From: JBDHRG01 sp039807445
GTDB taxonomy: Bacteria; Pseudomonadota; Gammaproteobacteria; Competibacterales; Competibacteraceae
Length of the DNA stretch: 20,259 bases
NCBI GenBank assembly: GCA_039807445.1
Contig: JBDHRG010000056.1
Location: forward strand, 1-20,259
Direction: 5' to 3'
A program made the translations under genes and the position numbers. The notes below the pieces were generated by a model that saw nothing but the letters and a program-made list of their open reading frames with translations, was not told the origin of the DNA and made no database searches. Positions 7,311 through 14,587 of the stretch are shown in pieces. Position 1 is the stretch's first letter; every line of letters begins with the position of its first letter.

Positions 7311-7329
7311 ACATCCCCCTCGCTCCGCC
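7311..7329 (+). repeat. Repeat copy C (19-bp core)
   Basis: ACATCCCCCTCGCTCCGCC, identical to the 3' half of copy A and inverted with respect to copy B. The sequence before the core differs from A and B. Copies B and C bracket 7195-7329 as 19-bp terminal inverted repeats. Confidence 0.9.
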
Positions 7330-7368
7330 GCAATGCGCGCAAAATTCTTGGGCTCCGCATGAGCTCCA

Positions 7369-8193
7369 TCACCGGTCCGCCAAGCGGGGCGGAGCGGTTT
7401 GAATCCGCTGGATGCGGCGGATGCGCTCCTGCTCCCAGGCGTCGGGCGGGTCCTGGCGGCTCCAGGCGTCGAACAGCTGGTGGTCCTGGTCGGACAGGCG
7501 GAAGCCGTAGGTGCGCTCCATGTAGAGCATCGTGCGCGCGACGTCGCCCTTGACCGCGTCGGGCGGCTCGGCGCGGCGCAGTTCGGGGTCGATCGCGATC
7601 CCGCACGCGCCGTATTCGCCGCGACGCTTGTTCGGCACCATGCCCCAGCCGAAGTCGCGTCGGTCGCCGTTGACTTCGCCGACCGCGGGGAACAGGTTCA
7701 TCAGGTCGTTGTGCGCGGCGCGGAACACCGGGTCGACCTTTTCGCAGCACTGCCGCCCCGACAGCGCCTTGCCGCTGTCGCGCCGGCACTCGGGGAAGCT
7801 CGCGGGCTCGCGCCAGCAGGCGCGGAAGTTGCCGAACTGCGCCGCCGGGAACACGTGCTCGGCCTCGACTCGCTGCGCGCGCTTCTGTCCGGCCAGTGCC
7901 TGCATGCCGCAACTGGCCAGGTCGACCTTGCCTTCGGCGTCGTAGTCGCAGCCGCAGTAGAAGGTCCTGGCCCGGCCGGCATAGATCTGATCGTACAGCA
8001 CGCGCTTGGCCTGGGCGAAGCTCGTCGGCGTGCGCGGCAGCGCGACCCCCTCGGCTGGTGCCGAGGGCTCGGTGCGCGTTGGTGCCTCGATCAGCCCGGA
8101 CAGGTCGACGCCGAACAGCGCCGCGGCGAACGCGGCGATCAGCGCCAGCCAAGGGTGGCGGAAACGGGGAGAGCTTTTCTTCTTCCTGGCCAT
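7369..8193 (-). CDS. endA: Endonuclease I family nuclease
   Basis: Endonuclease I is a periplasmic or secreted Mg-dependent nuclease of the beta-beta-alpha-metal type that cuts double-stranded DNA. This 274-residue protein has a basic start and one hydrophobic segment (WLALIAAFAAALFGV, about residues 15-30), which is a signal anchor or uncleaved signal. The nuclease domain contains RVEAEHVFPAAQFG with the catalytic histidine, then NDLMNLFPAVGEVNGDR and FGWGMVPN, all standard for the family. Six or more cysteines suggest disulfides and export. The ATG at 8193 was preferred to a TTG at 8211 because it gives the compact basic N-terminus, although its Shine-Dalgarno is weak. The C-terminal 40 residues are Arg/Gln-rich. 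The gene ends about 40 bases before repeat copy C, so downstream rearrangement may have touched its 3' side. Confidence 0.9.
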   Translation of the reverse strand: MARKKKSSPRFRHPWLALIAAFAAALFGVDLSGLIEAPTRTEPSAPAEGVALPRTPTSFAQAKRVLYDQIYAGRARTFYCGCDYDAEGKVDLASCGMQALAGQKRAQRVEAEHVFPAAQFGNFRACWREPASFPECRRDSGKALSGRQCCEKVDPVFRAAHNDLMNLFPAVGEVNGDRRDFGWGMVPNKRRGEYGACGIAIDPELRRAEPPDAVKGDVARTMLYMERTYGFRLSDQDHQLFDAWSRQDPPDAWEQERIRRIQRIQTAPPRLADR

Positions 8194-8219
8194 GGTCCGG
8201 AACGGTCGCAAAAACTGCG

Positions 8220-8249
8220 ACTGTAGCCGGTTCCCGCTTCGAGCATCAA
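8220..8249 (-). promoter_or_regulatory. Sigma70-type promoter of endA
   Basis: On the minus strand, TTGATG (8249-8244), an 18-base spacer and TACAGT (8225-8220) lie 27 bases before the endA ATG. Short GCATC/GATGC repeats around 8242-8276 overlap and precede the -35 and could be an operator. Confidence 0.6.
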
Positions 8250-8316
8250 AGAATTCGATGCAAAAAGCTGCGATGCAGAGCGTTTTCGAAGCCCCTGTCG
8301 CTACGCTACTGCATCA

Positions 8317-8351
8317 TTGCGTCAGATTCTTTCAAGAAATGCTCGACGCAA
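8317..8351 (-). terminator. Possible terminator of the rhodanese gene
   Basis: Outer arms TTGCGTC (8317-8323) and GACGCAA (8345-8351) enclose an inner TTCTT-TC-AAGAA palindrome, starting eight bases after the rhodanese stop on the minus strand. There is no clean T-run, so this is a candidate only. Confidence 0.4.
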
Positions 8352-8358
8352 CTTCGCG

Positions 8359-9147
8359 CTACCGCTCGATCGGCAGCCTCGGGGTGTTGCCCCATTCCGA
8401 CCAGGCGCCGGCATAGCCGCGCACGCGCGCGTAGCCGAGCTGCTTCAGCACCACCCAGGTGTGCGCCGAGCGGTGGTGCGTCTGGCAGTAGACGACGATC
8501 TCCTTGTCCGGCGTGACGCCGAGCGCCTCGAGCTCGGCGCGCAGCTCGGCGTCGGCGCGCAGCCGGCCGTCGCGCTGCATCGCGCGCACCCAGTCGAAGT
8601 TCACCGCCCCGGGGATGTGCCCGCCGGCCGCGGTGCGCACGTCCAGCCCCGCGTATTCGGCCGCCGAGCGCGTGTCGAGCGGCACGACCGCGGCATCGCC
8701 GAGGTGCGCGAGCACCCAGTCGCGGTCGGCGACGACGCCCTCGACCCAGGCCACCGGGTAGCGGGTCGGCGTCAGCGCCGGCGCTTCGCGCGTCAGCGCG
8801 CCGCCGGCGGCGACCCAGGCCGGCAGCCCGCCGTCGAGCAGCGTCAGCGACCCCGTGTGGCCGGCGGCGGCCAGCGTCCACAGCAGCCGCGCCGCCTTGC
8901 CGCTCGCGCCCTCGTCGTAGGCCAGCACCGGCTGCCCGAGCCGCAGCCCGATCCCGCCCAGTGCCGCGGCGAAGTCCGCCGCCTCGGGCAGCAGCGCCAT
9001 CGCCGGCGGCTGCGGCCTGACATAGCGCGCATAGGGCAGGCCGGCCGCACCGGGGATGTGGCCGGCGGCATGCGCTTCGGGCTCGCGGGTATCGATGATC
9101 AGCGCGTCCGCCGGGACGTCGGCGGGGGACAGGAACAGGCGGCTCAT
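8359..9147 (-). CDS. rhdA: Two-domain rhodanese (thiosulfate sulfurtransferase, RhdA type)
   Basis: The 262-residue protein has two rhodanese domains. Domain 1 (about residues 1-125) carries LIIDTREPEAHAAGHIPGA but has DEGASGK in the catalytic loop with no cysteine, so it is inactive, as usual for tandem rhodaneses. Domain 2 has PLDTRSAAEYAG, GHIPGAVNFDW and the active loop CQTHHRS with Cys221. CQTHHR is the loop known from Azotobacter vinelandii RhdA and differs from the CGSGVTA-type loop of 3-mercaptopyruvate sulfurtransferases. The predicted reaction is sulfur transfer from thiosulfate or a cysteine-derived persulfide to a thiol or cyanide in the cytoplasm. AAAAGGAG about eight bases before the ATG supports the start. 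The gene is divergent from thiL. Confidence 0.9.
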   Translation of the reverse strand: MSRLFLSPADVPADALIIDTREPEAHAAGHIPGAAGLPYARYVRPQPPAMALLPEAADFAAALGGIGLRLGQPVLAYDEGASGKAARLLWTLAAAGHTGSLTLLDGGLPAWVAAGGALTREAPALTPTRYPVAWVEGVVADRDWVLAHLGDAAVVPLDTRSAAEYAGLDVRTAAGGHIPGAVNFDWVRAMQRDGRLRADAELRAELEALGVTPDKEIVVYCQTHHRSAHTWVVLKQLGYARVRGYAGAWSEWGNTPRLPIER

Positions 9148-9161
9148 GCGGGGCGGCTCCT

Positions 9162-9190
9162 TTTACCGGGGACGAAACGGCCACTAGTAT
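9162..9190 (+). promoter_or_regulatory. Sigma70-type promoter of thiL-pgpA
   Basis: TTTACC (9162-9167), a 17-base spacer and TAGTAT (9185-9190) in the divergent gap, 46 bases before the thiL ATG. It is the only AT-rich -10-like site in the gap. Confidence 0.55.
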
Positions 9191-9236
9191 AGGCGCCTGG
9201 CCGTTGCGGCCGCCGACTCCGCCCCGATACGAGCGT

Positions 9237-10202
9237 ATGGCTTCCGAATTCGACCTGATCCGCCGCCACTTCCAGGCCCACGGCCCGCAGCGGCCCGACG
9301 TGCCGCTCGGCATCGGCGACGACTGCGCGCTGCTCGCGGTTCCCGCAGGCCATCAGCTCGCGGTGAGCCTCGATCTGCTGGTGTCCGGGGTGCACTTCTT
9401 CGCCGATGCCGCGCCCGAGGCGCTCGGCCACAAAGCGCTCGCGGTCAACCTCAGCGACCTCGCCGCGGCCGGCGCCGAGCCGGCCTGGGTCACGCTCGGG
9501 TTGACGCTGCCCGAGGCCGACGAAGGCTGGCTCGAAGGCTTCTGCCGCGGCTTCTTCGCGCTGGCCGCGCGCTTCGGGGTGCAGCTGGTCGGCGGCGACA
9601 CCACGCGCGGCCCGCTGACGCTCGCGGTGCAGGCGCACGGCTTCGTGCCGGCGGGGGCGGCGCTGCTGCGCTCGGGCGCGCGCCCCGGGGATCTGGTCTG
9701 CGTCACCGGCACGCCGGGCGAGGCCGGCGCCGGGCTGGCGCTGAAGCTCGGTCGTCTGGCGCTGGCCGATGCGACGGCCGCGGCACGGCTGATCGACCGC
9801 CTCGAGCGGCCGAGCCCGCGCGTCGCGCAGGGGCTGGACTTGCGCGGGCTGGCATCGAGCTGCATCGACGTCTCCGACGGGCTGGCGCAGGACCTCGGTC
9901 ACATCCTCGCCGCGAGCGGCGTCGGCGCGACGCTCGAGCTCGGCCGGCTGCCGTGCTCGCCGGCGCTCGCCGCCTGCGGCGAGGCGGCGGCGTGGCGCTT
10001 CGCGCTAGGCGGCGGCGACGACTACGAGCTGCTGTTCACGCTGCCGCCTGCGCGCCTCGAGGCACTGCGCACGCGCGCCGCCGGCTGGGACTGCGGCGTC
10101 ACGGTGATCGGCGCGATCGAGGCCGAGGCGGGCTTGCGCCTGCTGCGTCCCGACGCCAGCTCCTATTTCCTCGAGCGCGGCGGCTATGACCACTTCGGCT
10201 GA
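9237..10202 (+). CDS. thiL: Thiamine-monophosphate kinase
   Basis: ThiL phosphorylates thiamine monophosphate to the active cofactor thiamine diphosphate. The 321-residue protein shows the AIRS/ThiL-fold motifs in order: LGIGDDCALL (D28 and D29, metal and nucleotide), VSLDLLVSGVHF, VNLSDLAAAGAEP, QLVGGDTTRGPL, CIDVSDGLAQDLGH and GGGDDYELLFT. The start is ATG 9237, which gives the usual EFDLIRRHF beginning; an in-frame codon at 9204 would add a non-conserved Pro-rich extension. The Shine-Dalgarno is weak. The gene overlaps pgpA by 17 bases, a pairing common in Proteobacteria. The frequent upstream partner nusB is absent. Confidence 0.96.
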   Translation: MASEFDLIRRHFQAHGPQRPDVPLGIGDDCALLAVPAGHQLAVSLDLLVSGVHFFADAAPEALGHKALAVNLSDLAAAGAEPAWVTLGLTLPEADEGWLEGFCRGFFALAARFGVQLVGGDTTRGPLTLAVQAHGFVPAGAALLRSGARPGDLVCVTGTPGEAGAGLALKLGRLALADATAAARLIDRLERPSPRVAQGLDLRGLASSCIDVSDGLAQDLGHILAASGVGATLELGRLPCSPALAACGEAAAWRFALGGGDDYELLFTLPPARLEALRTRAAGWDCGVTVIGAIEAEAGLRLLRPDASSYFLERGGYDHFG

Positions 10203-10671
10203 GCGCGCGCGCGTGCTGCGCGACCCGCGGCTGCTCGCCGCCTTCGGCTTCGGCAGTGGGCTCGCGCCGAAGGCGCCGGGCACCGTCGGCACGCTCGCCG
10301 CGATCCCGCCGTATCTGCTGCTGGCGCTGCTGCCGCTGCCCGCCTACCTCGCCGTGCTGCTCGCCGCGACCCTGGCGGGGGCATGGCTGTGCGGCGAGGC
10401 GGCACGACTGCTCGGCGTGCACGACCACGGCGGCATCGTCTGGGACGAGTTCGTCGGCTTCTGGCTGACGATGGCCTTCGCGCCCGCCGGCGCGGGCTGG
10501 GGCTGGATCGCCGTCGGCTTCGCGCTGTTCCGGCTGTTCGATGTCTGGAAACCTTGGCCGATCCGCATCTGCGATGCGCGCGTGCCCGGGGGTTGGGGCA
10601 TCATGCTCGACGACCTGCTCGCCGGGATCTACGCCGGGCTGGGGCTGCTCGCGCTGCGGCCGCTGGTGTAG
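10186..10671 (+). CDS. pgpA: Phosphatidylglycerophosphatase A
   Basis: PgpA dephosphorylates phosphatidylglycerophosphate to phosphatidylglycerol at the inner membrane. The 161-residue protein has the family's N-terminal GFGSGLAPKAPGTVGTL segment, the metal-binding core WDEFVGFWLT, and FRLFDVWKPWPI followed by GWGIMLDDLLAG. About four hydrophobic segments are visible. The ATG lies inside the end of thiL, giving a 17-base overlap and likely translational coupling. The function has no obvious link to thiamine; the pairing is a conserved convenience operon. Confidence 0.95.
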   Translation: MTTSAERARVLRDPRLLAAFGFGSGLAPKAPGTVGTLAAIPPYLLLALLPLPAYLAVLLAATLAGAWLCGEAARLLGVHDHGGIVWDEFVGFWLTMAFAPAGAGWGWIAVGFALFRLFDVWKPWPIRICDARVPGGWGIMLDDLLAGIYAGLGLLALRPLV

Positions 10672-10738
10672 CGCCGGAGCGGGGGGCCCGGCATGGTTTT
10701 GAAAGCTCAACGATCGATGTCAGAAGAGGAATAACGAA

Positions 10739-12022
10739 ATGAAGCTCGAGACGCTCGCGATCCACGCCGGCTACAGCCCCGACCCGACCACCCGGGCGGT
10801 GGCGGTGCCGATCTACCAGACCACCTCGTACGCCTTCGACGACACCCAGCACGGCGCCGACCTGTTCGACCTCAAGGTCCAGGGCAACATCTACACCCGC
10901 ATCATGAACCCGACCACCGCGGTGCTCGAGGCGCGCGTCGCGGCGCTCGAGGGCGGCATCGGCGCGCTGGCGCTGGCTTCGGGCCAGGCGGCGATCACCT
11001 ACGCGATCCTGACCATCGCCGAGGCCGGCGACAACATCGTCGCCACCGGCACGCTGTACGGCGGCACCTACAACCTGTTCGCGCACACGCTGCCGCAGTA
11101 CGGCATCGAGGTGCGCTTCGTCGACTACCGCGACCCGGCCTCGGCCGAGCGGCTGATCGATGCGCGCACCAAGGCGGTGTTCTGCGAATCGATCGGCAAC
11201 CCGCTCGGCAACGTGGTCGACTTCGCCGCTTTCGCCGACGCCGCGCACGCGCACGGCGTGCCGCTGATCGTCGACAACACCGTGCCGACGCCCTACCTGT
11301 GCCGCCCGTTCGAGCACGGCGCCGACATCGTCGTGCACTCGCTGACCAAGTACATGGGCGGCCACGGCACCAGCATCGCCGGCTGCCTCGTCGATTCGGG
11401 CAAGTTCCCGTGGGTCGAGCACAAGGCGCGCTTCCGCCGGCTGAACGAACCCGATGTCTCGTACCACGGCGTGGTCTACACCGAGGCGCTCGGTGCGGCG
11501 GCCTACATCGCCCGTGCGCGCGTGGTGCCGTTGCGCAACATGGGTGCGGCGATCTCGCCGTTCAACAGCTTCCAGGTGCTGCAGGGCATCGAGACGCTGG
11601 CGCTGCGGATGGACCGCCACTGCGACAACGCGCTGAAAGTCGCCGAGTTCCTGCGCGACCACCCGCAGGTGGCGTGGATCAACTACGCCGGGCTGCCGGG
11701 GCACGAATCGAAGCCGCTGGTCGAGCGCTACTTCGGCGGGCGTGCCTCGGGCTTGCTGACCTTCGGCGTCAAGGGTGGTCGCGCGGCGGGTGCGAAGTTC
11801 CAGGATGCCCTGCAGCTGGTCACGCGGCTGGTCAACATCGGCGACGCCAAGAGCCTCGCCTGCCACCCGGCGAGCACCACCCACCGCCAGCTCTCGCCCG
11901 AGGAGCTCGCCCGCGCCGGTGTCAGCGAAGACATGGTGCGGCTGTCGATCGGCCTCGAGCACATCGACGACATCCTGGCCGACCTCGACCAGGCCTTGGC
12001 CGCGGCGACGGGGGCCGGGTGA
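10739..12022 (+). CDS. metY: O-acetylhomoserine sulfhydrylase (MetY-type, PLP)
   Basis: This 427-residue enzyme belongs to the Cys/Met metabolism PLP family and has the length typical of O-acetyl-L-homoserine aminocarboxypropyltransferase, which makes homocysteine from sulfide. Visible motifs are VPIYQTTSYAFDDTQHGADL, YTRIMNPTTAVLE, ASGQAAITYAIL (phosphate binding), VDNTVPTPYLCRPF, and the Schiff-base lysine near residue 204 in HSLTKYMGGHGTS. The C-terminus has the substrate-binding SLACHPASTTHRQ. AGAGGA eight bases before the ATG sets the start. Cystathionine gamma-synthase or methionine gamma-lyase are less likely because those are about 390 residues. The gene appears monocistronic, preceded by a 67-base gap and followed by a heptamer array. 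Confidence 0.9.
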   Translation: MKLETLAIHAGYSPDPTTRAVAVPIYQTTSYAFDDTQHGADLFDLKVQGNIYTRIMNPTTAVLEARVAALEGGIGALALASGQAAITYAILTIAEAGDNIVATGTLYGGTYNLFAHTLPQYGIEVRFVDYRDPASAERLIDARTKAVFCESIGNPLGNVVDFAAFADAAHAHGVPLIVDNTVPTPYLCRPFEHGADIVVHSLTKYMGGHGTSIAGCLVDSGKFPWVEHKARFRRLNEPDVSYHGVVYTEALGAAAYIARARVVPLRNMGAAISPFNSFQVLQGIETLALRMDRHCDNALKVAEFLRDHPQVAWINYAGLPGHESKPLVERYFGGRASGLLTFGVKGGRAAGAKFQDALQLVTRLVNIGDAKSLACHPASTTHRQLSPEELARAGVSEDMVRLSIGLEHIDDILADLDQALAAATGAG

Positions 12023-12052
12023 GCGGGGCGTGATGGGGAAAGGGCGTCGCCG

Positions 12053-12102
12053 CCCCATCCCCCATCCCCATCCCCCATTCCCCATTCCCCATGGCCCATT
12101 CC
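12053..12102 (+). repeat. Heptanucleotide tandem array CCCCATY
   Basis: Seven copies of a CCCAT-containing unit, with the AT at 12057, 12064, 12070, 12077, 12084, 12091 and 12098. The period is 7 bases with one 6-base step. The array ends ten bases before the next start codon. GATGGGG at 12032-12038 can pair with CCCCATC units to form a hairpin. Confidence 0.9.
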
Positions 12103-12112
12103 TGAAGGCCCC

Positions 12113-12703
12113 ATGTCCCCCGAAACCCGCCGCCGCCTGCAGCGCCGGCTCTGGGGCGAGCTCGGCGAGGGCGGGCGCCGGCGCTCGGCCGGGTGGCCGC
12201 TGCTGGCCGCCTGCCTCGTGGTCGCGGGCTTCGGCCTGGCGCGGCTGCGCGAGGCGCCGCCGGCCGCGCCCGGCGCGCGGCTCGATTGCGTGGTCGATGC
12301 GGTGTTCGACGGCGACAGCGTGCGCCTGAGCTGCCCGGGCGGGCGGCGCACGGTGCGGCTGTGGGGCATCGACGCTCCGGAAGACGGCCAGGCGCCCTGG
12401 GGGGGACGCGCGCGCGAAGCGCTGCGCGCGCGGCTGGCCGACGATACCGCAGTCGCGCTCGAGGTGCGCGACATCGACGTCTACGGCCGCAGCGTCGGGC
12501 GGCTGTGGCTGGCCGACGGCGAAGACCTGGGGCTGGCGCTGGTGCGCGACGGGGCGGCGGCGGTCTACGCGCGCTACAACGACGATCCCGCCTATTCCGC
12601 CGCCGAAGCCGAGGCGCGCGCCGCGCGCCGCGGCATCTGGGCCGAGCCCGGCGCGCAGCGCACGCCGTGGCTGTGGCGGCGCCTGAACCCGCGCGAGCCT
12701 TGA
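12113..12703 (+). CDS. Membrane-anchored thermonuclease-family protein
   Basis: The 196-residue protein has a basic cytoplasmic start, one hydrophobic segment at about residues 27-43 (AGWPLLAACLVVAGFGL) and a staphylococcal-nuclease (SNase) fold behind it, so the enzyme should face the periplasm. The catalytic pattern is intact: VFDGDSVRL (metal Asp), VRLWGIDAPED (Arg, Asp and Glu) and YGRSVGRLWL (second Arg). The end is YNDDPAYSAAEAEARAARRGIW, as in many bacterial SNase-like proteins. The predicted role is a periplasmic nuclease cutting DNA or RNA, though substrates are unknown. The ATG at 12113 has GAAGG four bases upstream and comes right after the heptamer array. It is 34 bases before mlaE, but the two probably have no functional link. 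Confidence 0.88.
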   Translation: MSPETRRRLQRRLWGELGEGGRRRSAGWPLLAACLVVAGFGLARLREAPPAAPGARLDCVVDAVFDGDSVRLSCPGGRRTVRLWGIDAPEDGQAPWGGRAREALRARLADDTAVALEVRDIDVYGRSVGRLWLADGEDLGLALVRDGAAAVYARYNDDPAYSAAEAEARAARRGIWAEPGAQRTPWLWRRLNPREP

Positions 12704-12737
12704 AGCCCTCGCGCCCGGCGTGGAACACTCCGCGCCC

Positions 12738-13820
12738 ATGGACATCGCCACTCCCGCCCGCGCCGAGCTCGAAGGAACCTGTCTGCGCTGCGCCGGGCTC
12801 TGGACCGTCGCCGGGATCGAGGCCGCGCGGCTGCCGCCGGAAGGTGTTGCGAGCCGCGTCGATGCCGCCGCGATCGCCGCGCTCGACACCTGCGGCGCGC
12901 TGCTGCTGCTGAAGCTCGCCGCCCCCGGGGCGCGCTGGGACGGCTTGCGCCCCGAACACGCGGCGCTGCTCGAGCTGGTGCGCGCCCACCGGCTACCGGC
13001 CGAGGCGGGGCCGCCCGCGCGCGAGGAAAATCCGCTGGCGCAGCTCGGCCGTGCCGTCACCGAGCACGCGCGCGGCCTGGGCGAGTTGCTCGCCTTCATC
13101 GGCGAAGCCAGCGCCGCGCTCGGCCGCGCGCTGCTCGCACCGAGGCGGCTGCGGTGGAAGCCCGTGCTCGCGAACCTCGAGACCGCCGGTTTCGAGGCGC
13201 TGCCCATCGTCGGCTTGCTCGCCTTCCTGATGGGGGTCGTGATCGCCTACCAGGGCGGGATGCAGCTCAGGCTCTACGGCGCCAACATCTTCATCGTCGA
13301 ACTCGTCGGGCTGACGATGCTGCGCGAGATGGCGGTGCTGATGACGGCGATCATCGTCGCCGGGCGCACCGGCTCGGCGTACGCGGCGCAGATCGGCACG
13401 ATGTGCGTCACCGAAGAGGTCGACGCGCTGCGAACGATCGGCATCCGGCCGATGGAGCTGCTGGTGCTGCCGAAGATGCTGGCGCTGATGGTTGCGCTGC
13501 CGCTGCTGACGGTGTTCGCCGACATCCTCGGCGTGCTCGGCGGCATGGCCACGGCGCTGCTGCTGCTCGACGTGAGCTTCACCGAATTCCTCGACCGGCT
13601 GCCGCGTGCGGTGCCGGTGCGGCACTTCTTCGTCGGCCTCGGCAAGGCGCCGGTGTTCGCGGCGCTGATCGCGCTGGTCGGCTGCTTCCAGGGCTTCCAG
13701 GTGCGCGGTGGCGCCGAAGCGGTCGGTCGCCAGACCACGCAGAGCGTGGTGCAGGCGATCTTCCTGGTGATGGTCGCCGACGCGGCTTTCTCGGTGCTGT
13801 TCTCGTGGCTGAAGATCTGA
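12738..13820 (+). CDS. mlaE: MCE-system ABC transporter permease (MlaE family)
   Basis: MlaE-type permeases form the inner-membrane dimer of MCE lipid transporters, which move phospholipid between inner and outer membranes. Residues 1-120 or so form a STAS-like N-terminal domain (LDTCGALLLLKLA), found in a subset of these permeases, and the rest is the MlaE domain with about five or six membrane helices. Diagnostic segments are GVVIAYQGGMQL, REMAVLMTAIIVAGRTGSAY, IGTMCVTEEVDALRTIGI and FVGLGKAPVFA. The start is ATG 12738; a GTG at 12720 is also in frame, and neither has a good Shine-Dalgarno. The length, 360 residues, is longer than E. coli MlaE (about 260) because of the STAS-like part. MlaF follows with overlap. 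Symbols are used at family level; which MCE paralogue this is cannot be settled here. Confidence 0.93.
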   Translation: MDIATPARAELEGTCLRCAGLWTVAGIEAARLPPEGVASRVDAAAIAALDTCGALLLLKLAAPGARWDGLRPEHAALLELVRAHRLPAEAGPPAREENPLAQLGRAVTEHARGLGELLAFIGEASAALGRALLAPRRLRWKPVLANLETAGFEALPIVGLLAFLMGVVIAYQGGMQLRLYGANIFIVELVGLTMLREMAVLMTAIIVAGRTGSAYAAQIGTMCVTEEVDALRTIGIRPMELLVLPKMLALMVALPLLTVFADILGVLGGMATALLLLDVSFTEFLDRLPRAVPVRHFFVGLGKAPVFAALIALVGCFQGFQVRGGAEAVGRQTTQSVVQAIFLVMVADAAFSVLFSWLKI

Positions 13821-14578
13821 GCCCGGTGATCGAGGTGCGCGGCTTGCGCACCCAGTTCGGGGCGCTGGTGCTGCACCAGGATCTGGACCTCAGCGTGCGC
13901 CGCGGCGAAGTGCTGGCGATCGTCGGCGGCTCGGGCAGCGGCAAGACCACGCTGCTGCGCGAGATCGCGCTGCTCGAACGCCCGGCGGCAGGCTCGATAC
14001 GCCTGTTCGGCGAAGAGCTGGCCGGCATCGGCGAAGCCGAGGCTTTCGGCTTGCGGCGGCGCTTCGGCATGATGTTCCAGCAGGGGGCGCTGTTCTCGTC
14101 GCTGACGGTGCGCGAGAACATCGCGGTGCCGCTGCGCGAGCACACGCGGCTGCCGGCGCGGCTGATCGCCGAGATCGCCGAGCTCAAGATCGCGCTGGTC
14201 GGTTTGCCGGCGCACGCCGCCGGGCGCTACCCGCGCGAGCTGTCGGGCGGTATGGTCAAGCGCGCCGCGGTGGCGCGCGCGCTGGCGCTCGACCCGGGGC
14301 TGCTGTTTCTCGACGAACCGACCGCCGGGCTCGATCCGGTCGGCGCCGGCGGCTTCGACGAACTGGTGCTCGCGCTGCAGCAAGCGCTGGGGCTGACCGT
14401 GGTGATGGTCACGCACGACCTCGATTCGCTGTGGCGCATCACCGACCGCGTGGCCTTCCTCGGCGAGCGGCGCGTGCTGGCCTGCGCGCCGATGGCCGAG
14501 CTGACGCGCGCGGCGCAGCCGCTGATCCGGGCCTACTTCGGCGGGCCGCGCGGACGCGCGGCCTTGCCGCCGGGCTGA
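13805..14578 (+). CDS. mlaF: MCE-system ABC transporter ATPase (MlaF family)
   Basis: This cytoplasmic ATPase powers the MlaE permease. The 257-residue product has a complete ABC set: Walker A GGSGSGKTT, Q-loop MMFQQGALFSSLT, signature LSGGMVKRAAVARAL, Walker B LLFLDEPTAGLDP and H-loop VTHDL. The GALFSSLTV and LSGGMVKR wording is characteristic of MCE-linked ATPases. The start is uncertain: GTG 13805 gives the plausible beginning MAEDLSPVIEVRGL and overlaps mlaE by 16 bases, while GTG 13826 would begin just before IEVRGL. I chose 13805 because homologues usually have a short lead-in. The C-terminal RAYFGGPRGRA is normal. Confidence 0.94.
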   Translation: MAEDLSPVIEVRGLRTQFGALVLHQDLDLSVRRGEVLAIVGGSGSGKTTLLREIALLERPAAGSIRLFGEELAGIGEAEAFGLRRRFGMMFQQGALFSSLTVRENIAVPLREHTRLPARLIAEIAELKIALVGLPAHAAGRYPRELSGGMVKRAAVARALALDPGLLFLDEPTAGLDPVGAGGFDELVLALQQALGLTVVMVTHDLDSLWRITDRVAFLGERRVLACAPMAELTRAAQPLIRAYFGGPRGRAALPPG

Positions 14579-14587
14579 GGGACGATC

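Larger units (their letters stand above)
6875..7368. other. Non-coding mosaic of repeats and gene remnants
   Basis: About 490 bases between the lipoprotein terminator and the endonuclease I stop contain no complete gene. They hold a minus-strand gene-tail remnant, a plus-strand gene-tail remnant, three copies of a 19-38 base repeat in two orientations, and a hairpin with an 8-bp perfect core. The pattern suggests repeated insertion and deletion. Confidence 0.7.

Noticed and set aside
6982..7329. CRISPR-like array of three repeats
   Set aside because: The copies are in mixed orientation, have unequal spacing and partial length, and no cas gene is present.
6887..8152. An upstream minus-strand frame running through the mosaic region and into endA
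   Set aside because: It crosses all three repeat copies and the endA gene in another frame, so it is a chance frame except for the short tail noted separately.
12053..12102. Array as coding sequence for a Gly/Met/Trp repeat protein on the minus strand
   Set aside because: The translated repeats arise only from the heptamer, and no start, signal or flanking conserved domain supports a gene.
10601..13207. Very long minus-strand open frame (over 860 codons) opposite pgpA, metY, the thermonuclease gene and mlaE
   Set aside because: It is a GC-rich shadow of well-supported plus-strand genes, with composition dominated by Arg, Ala, Gly and Gln and no recognisable domain.
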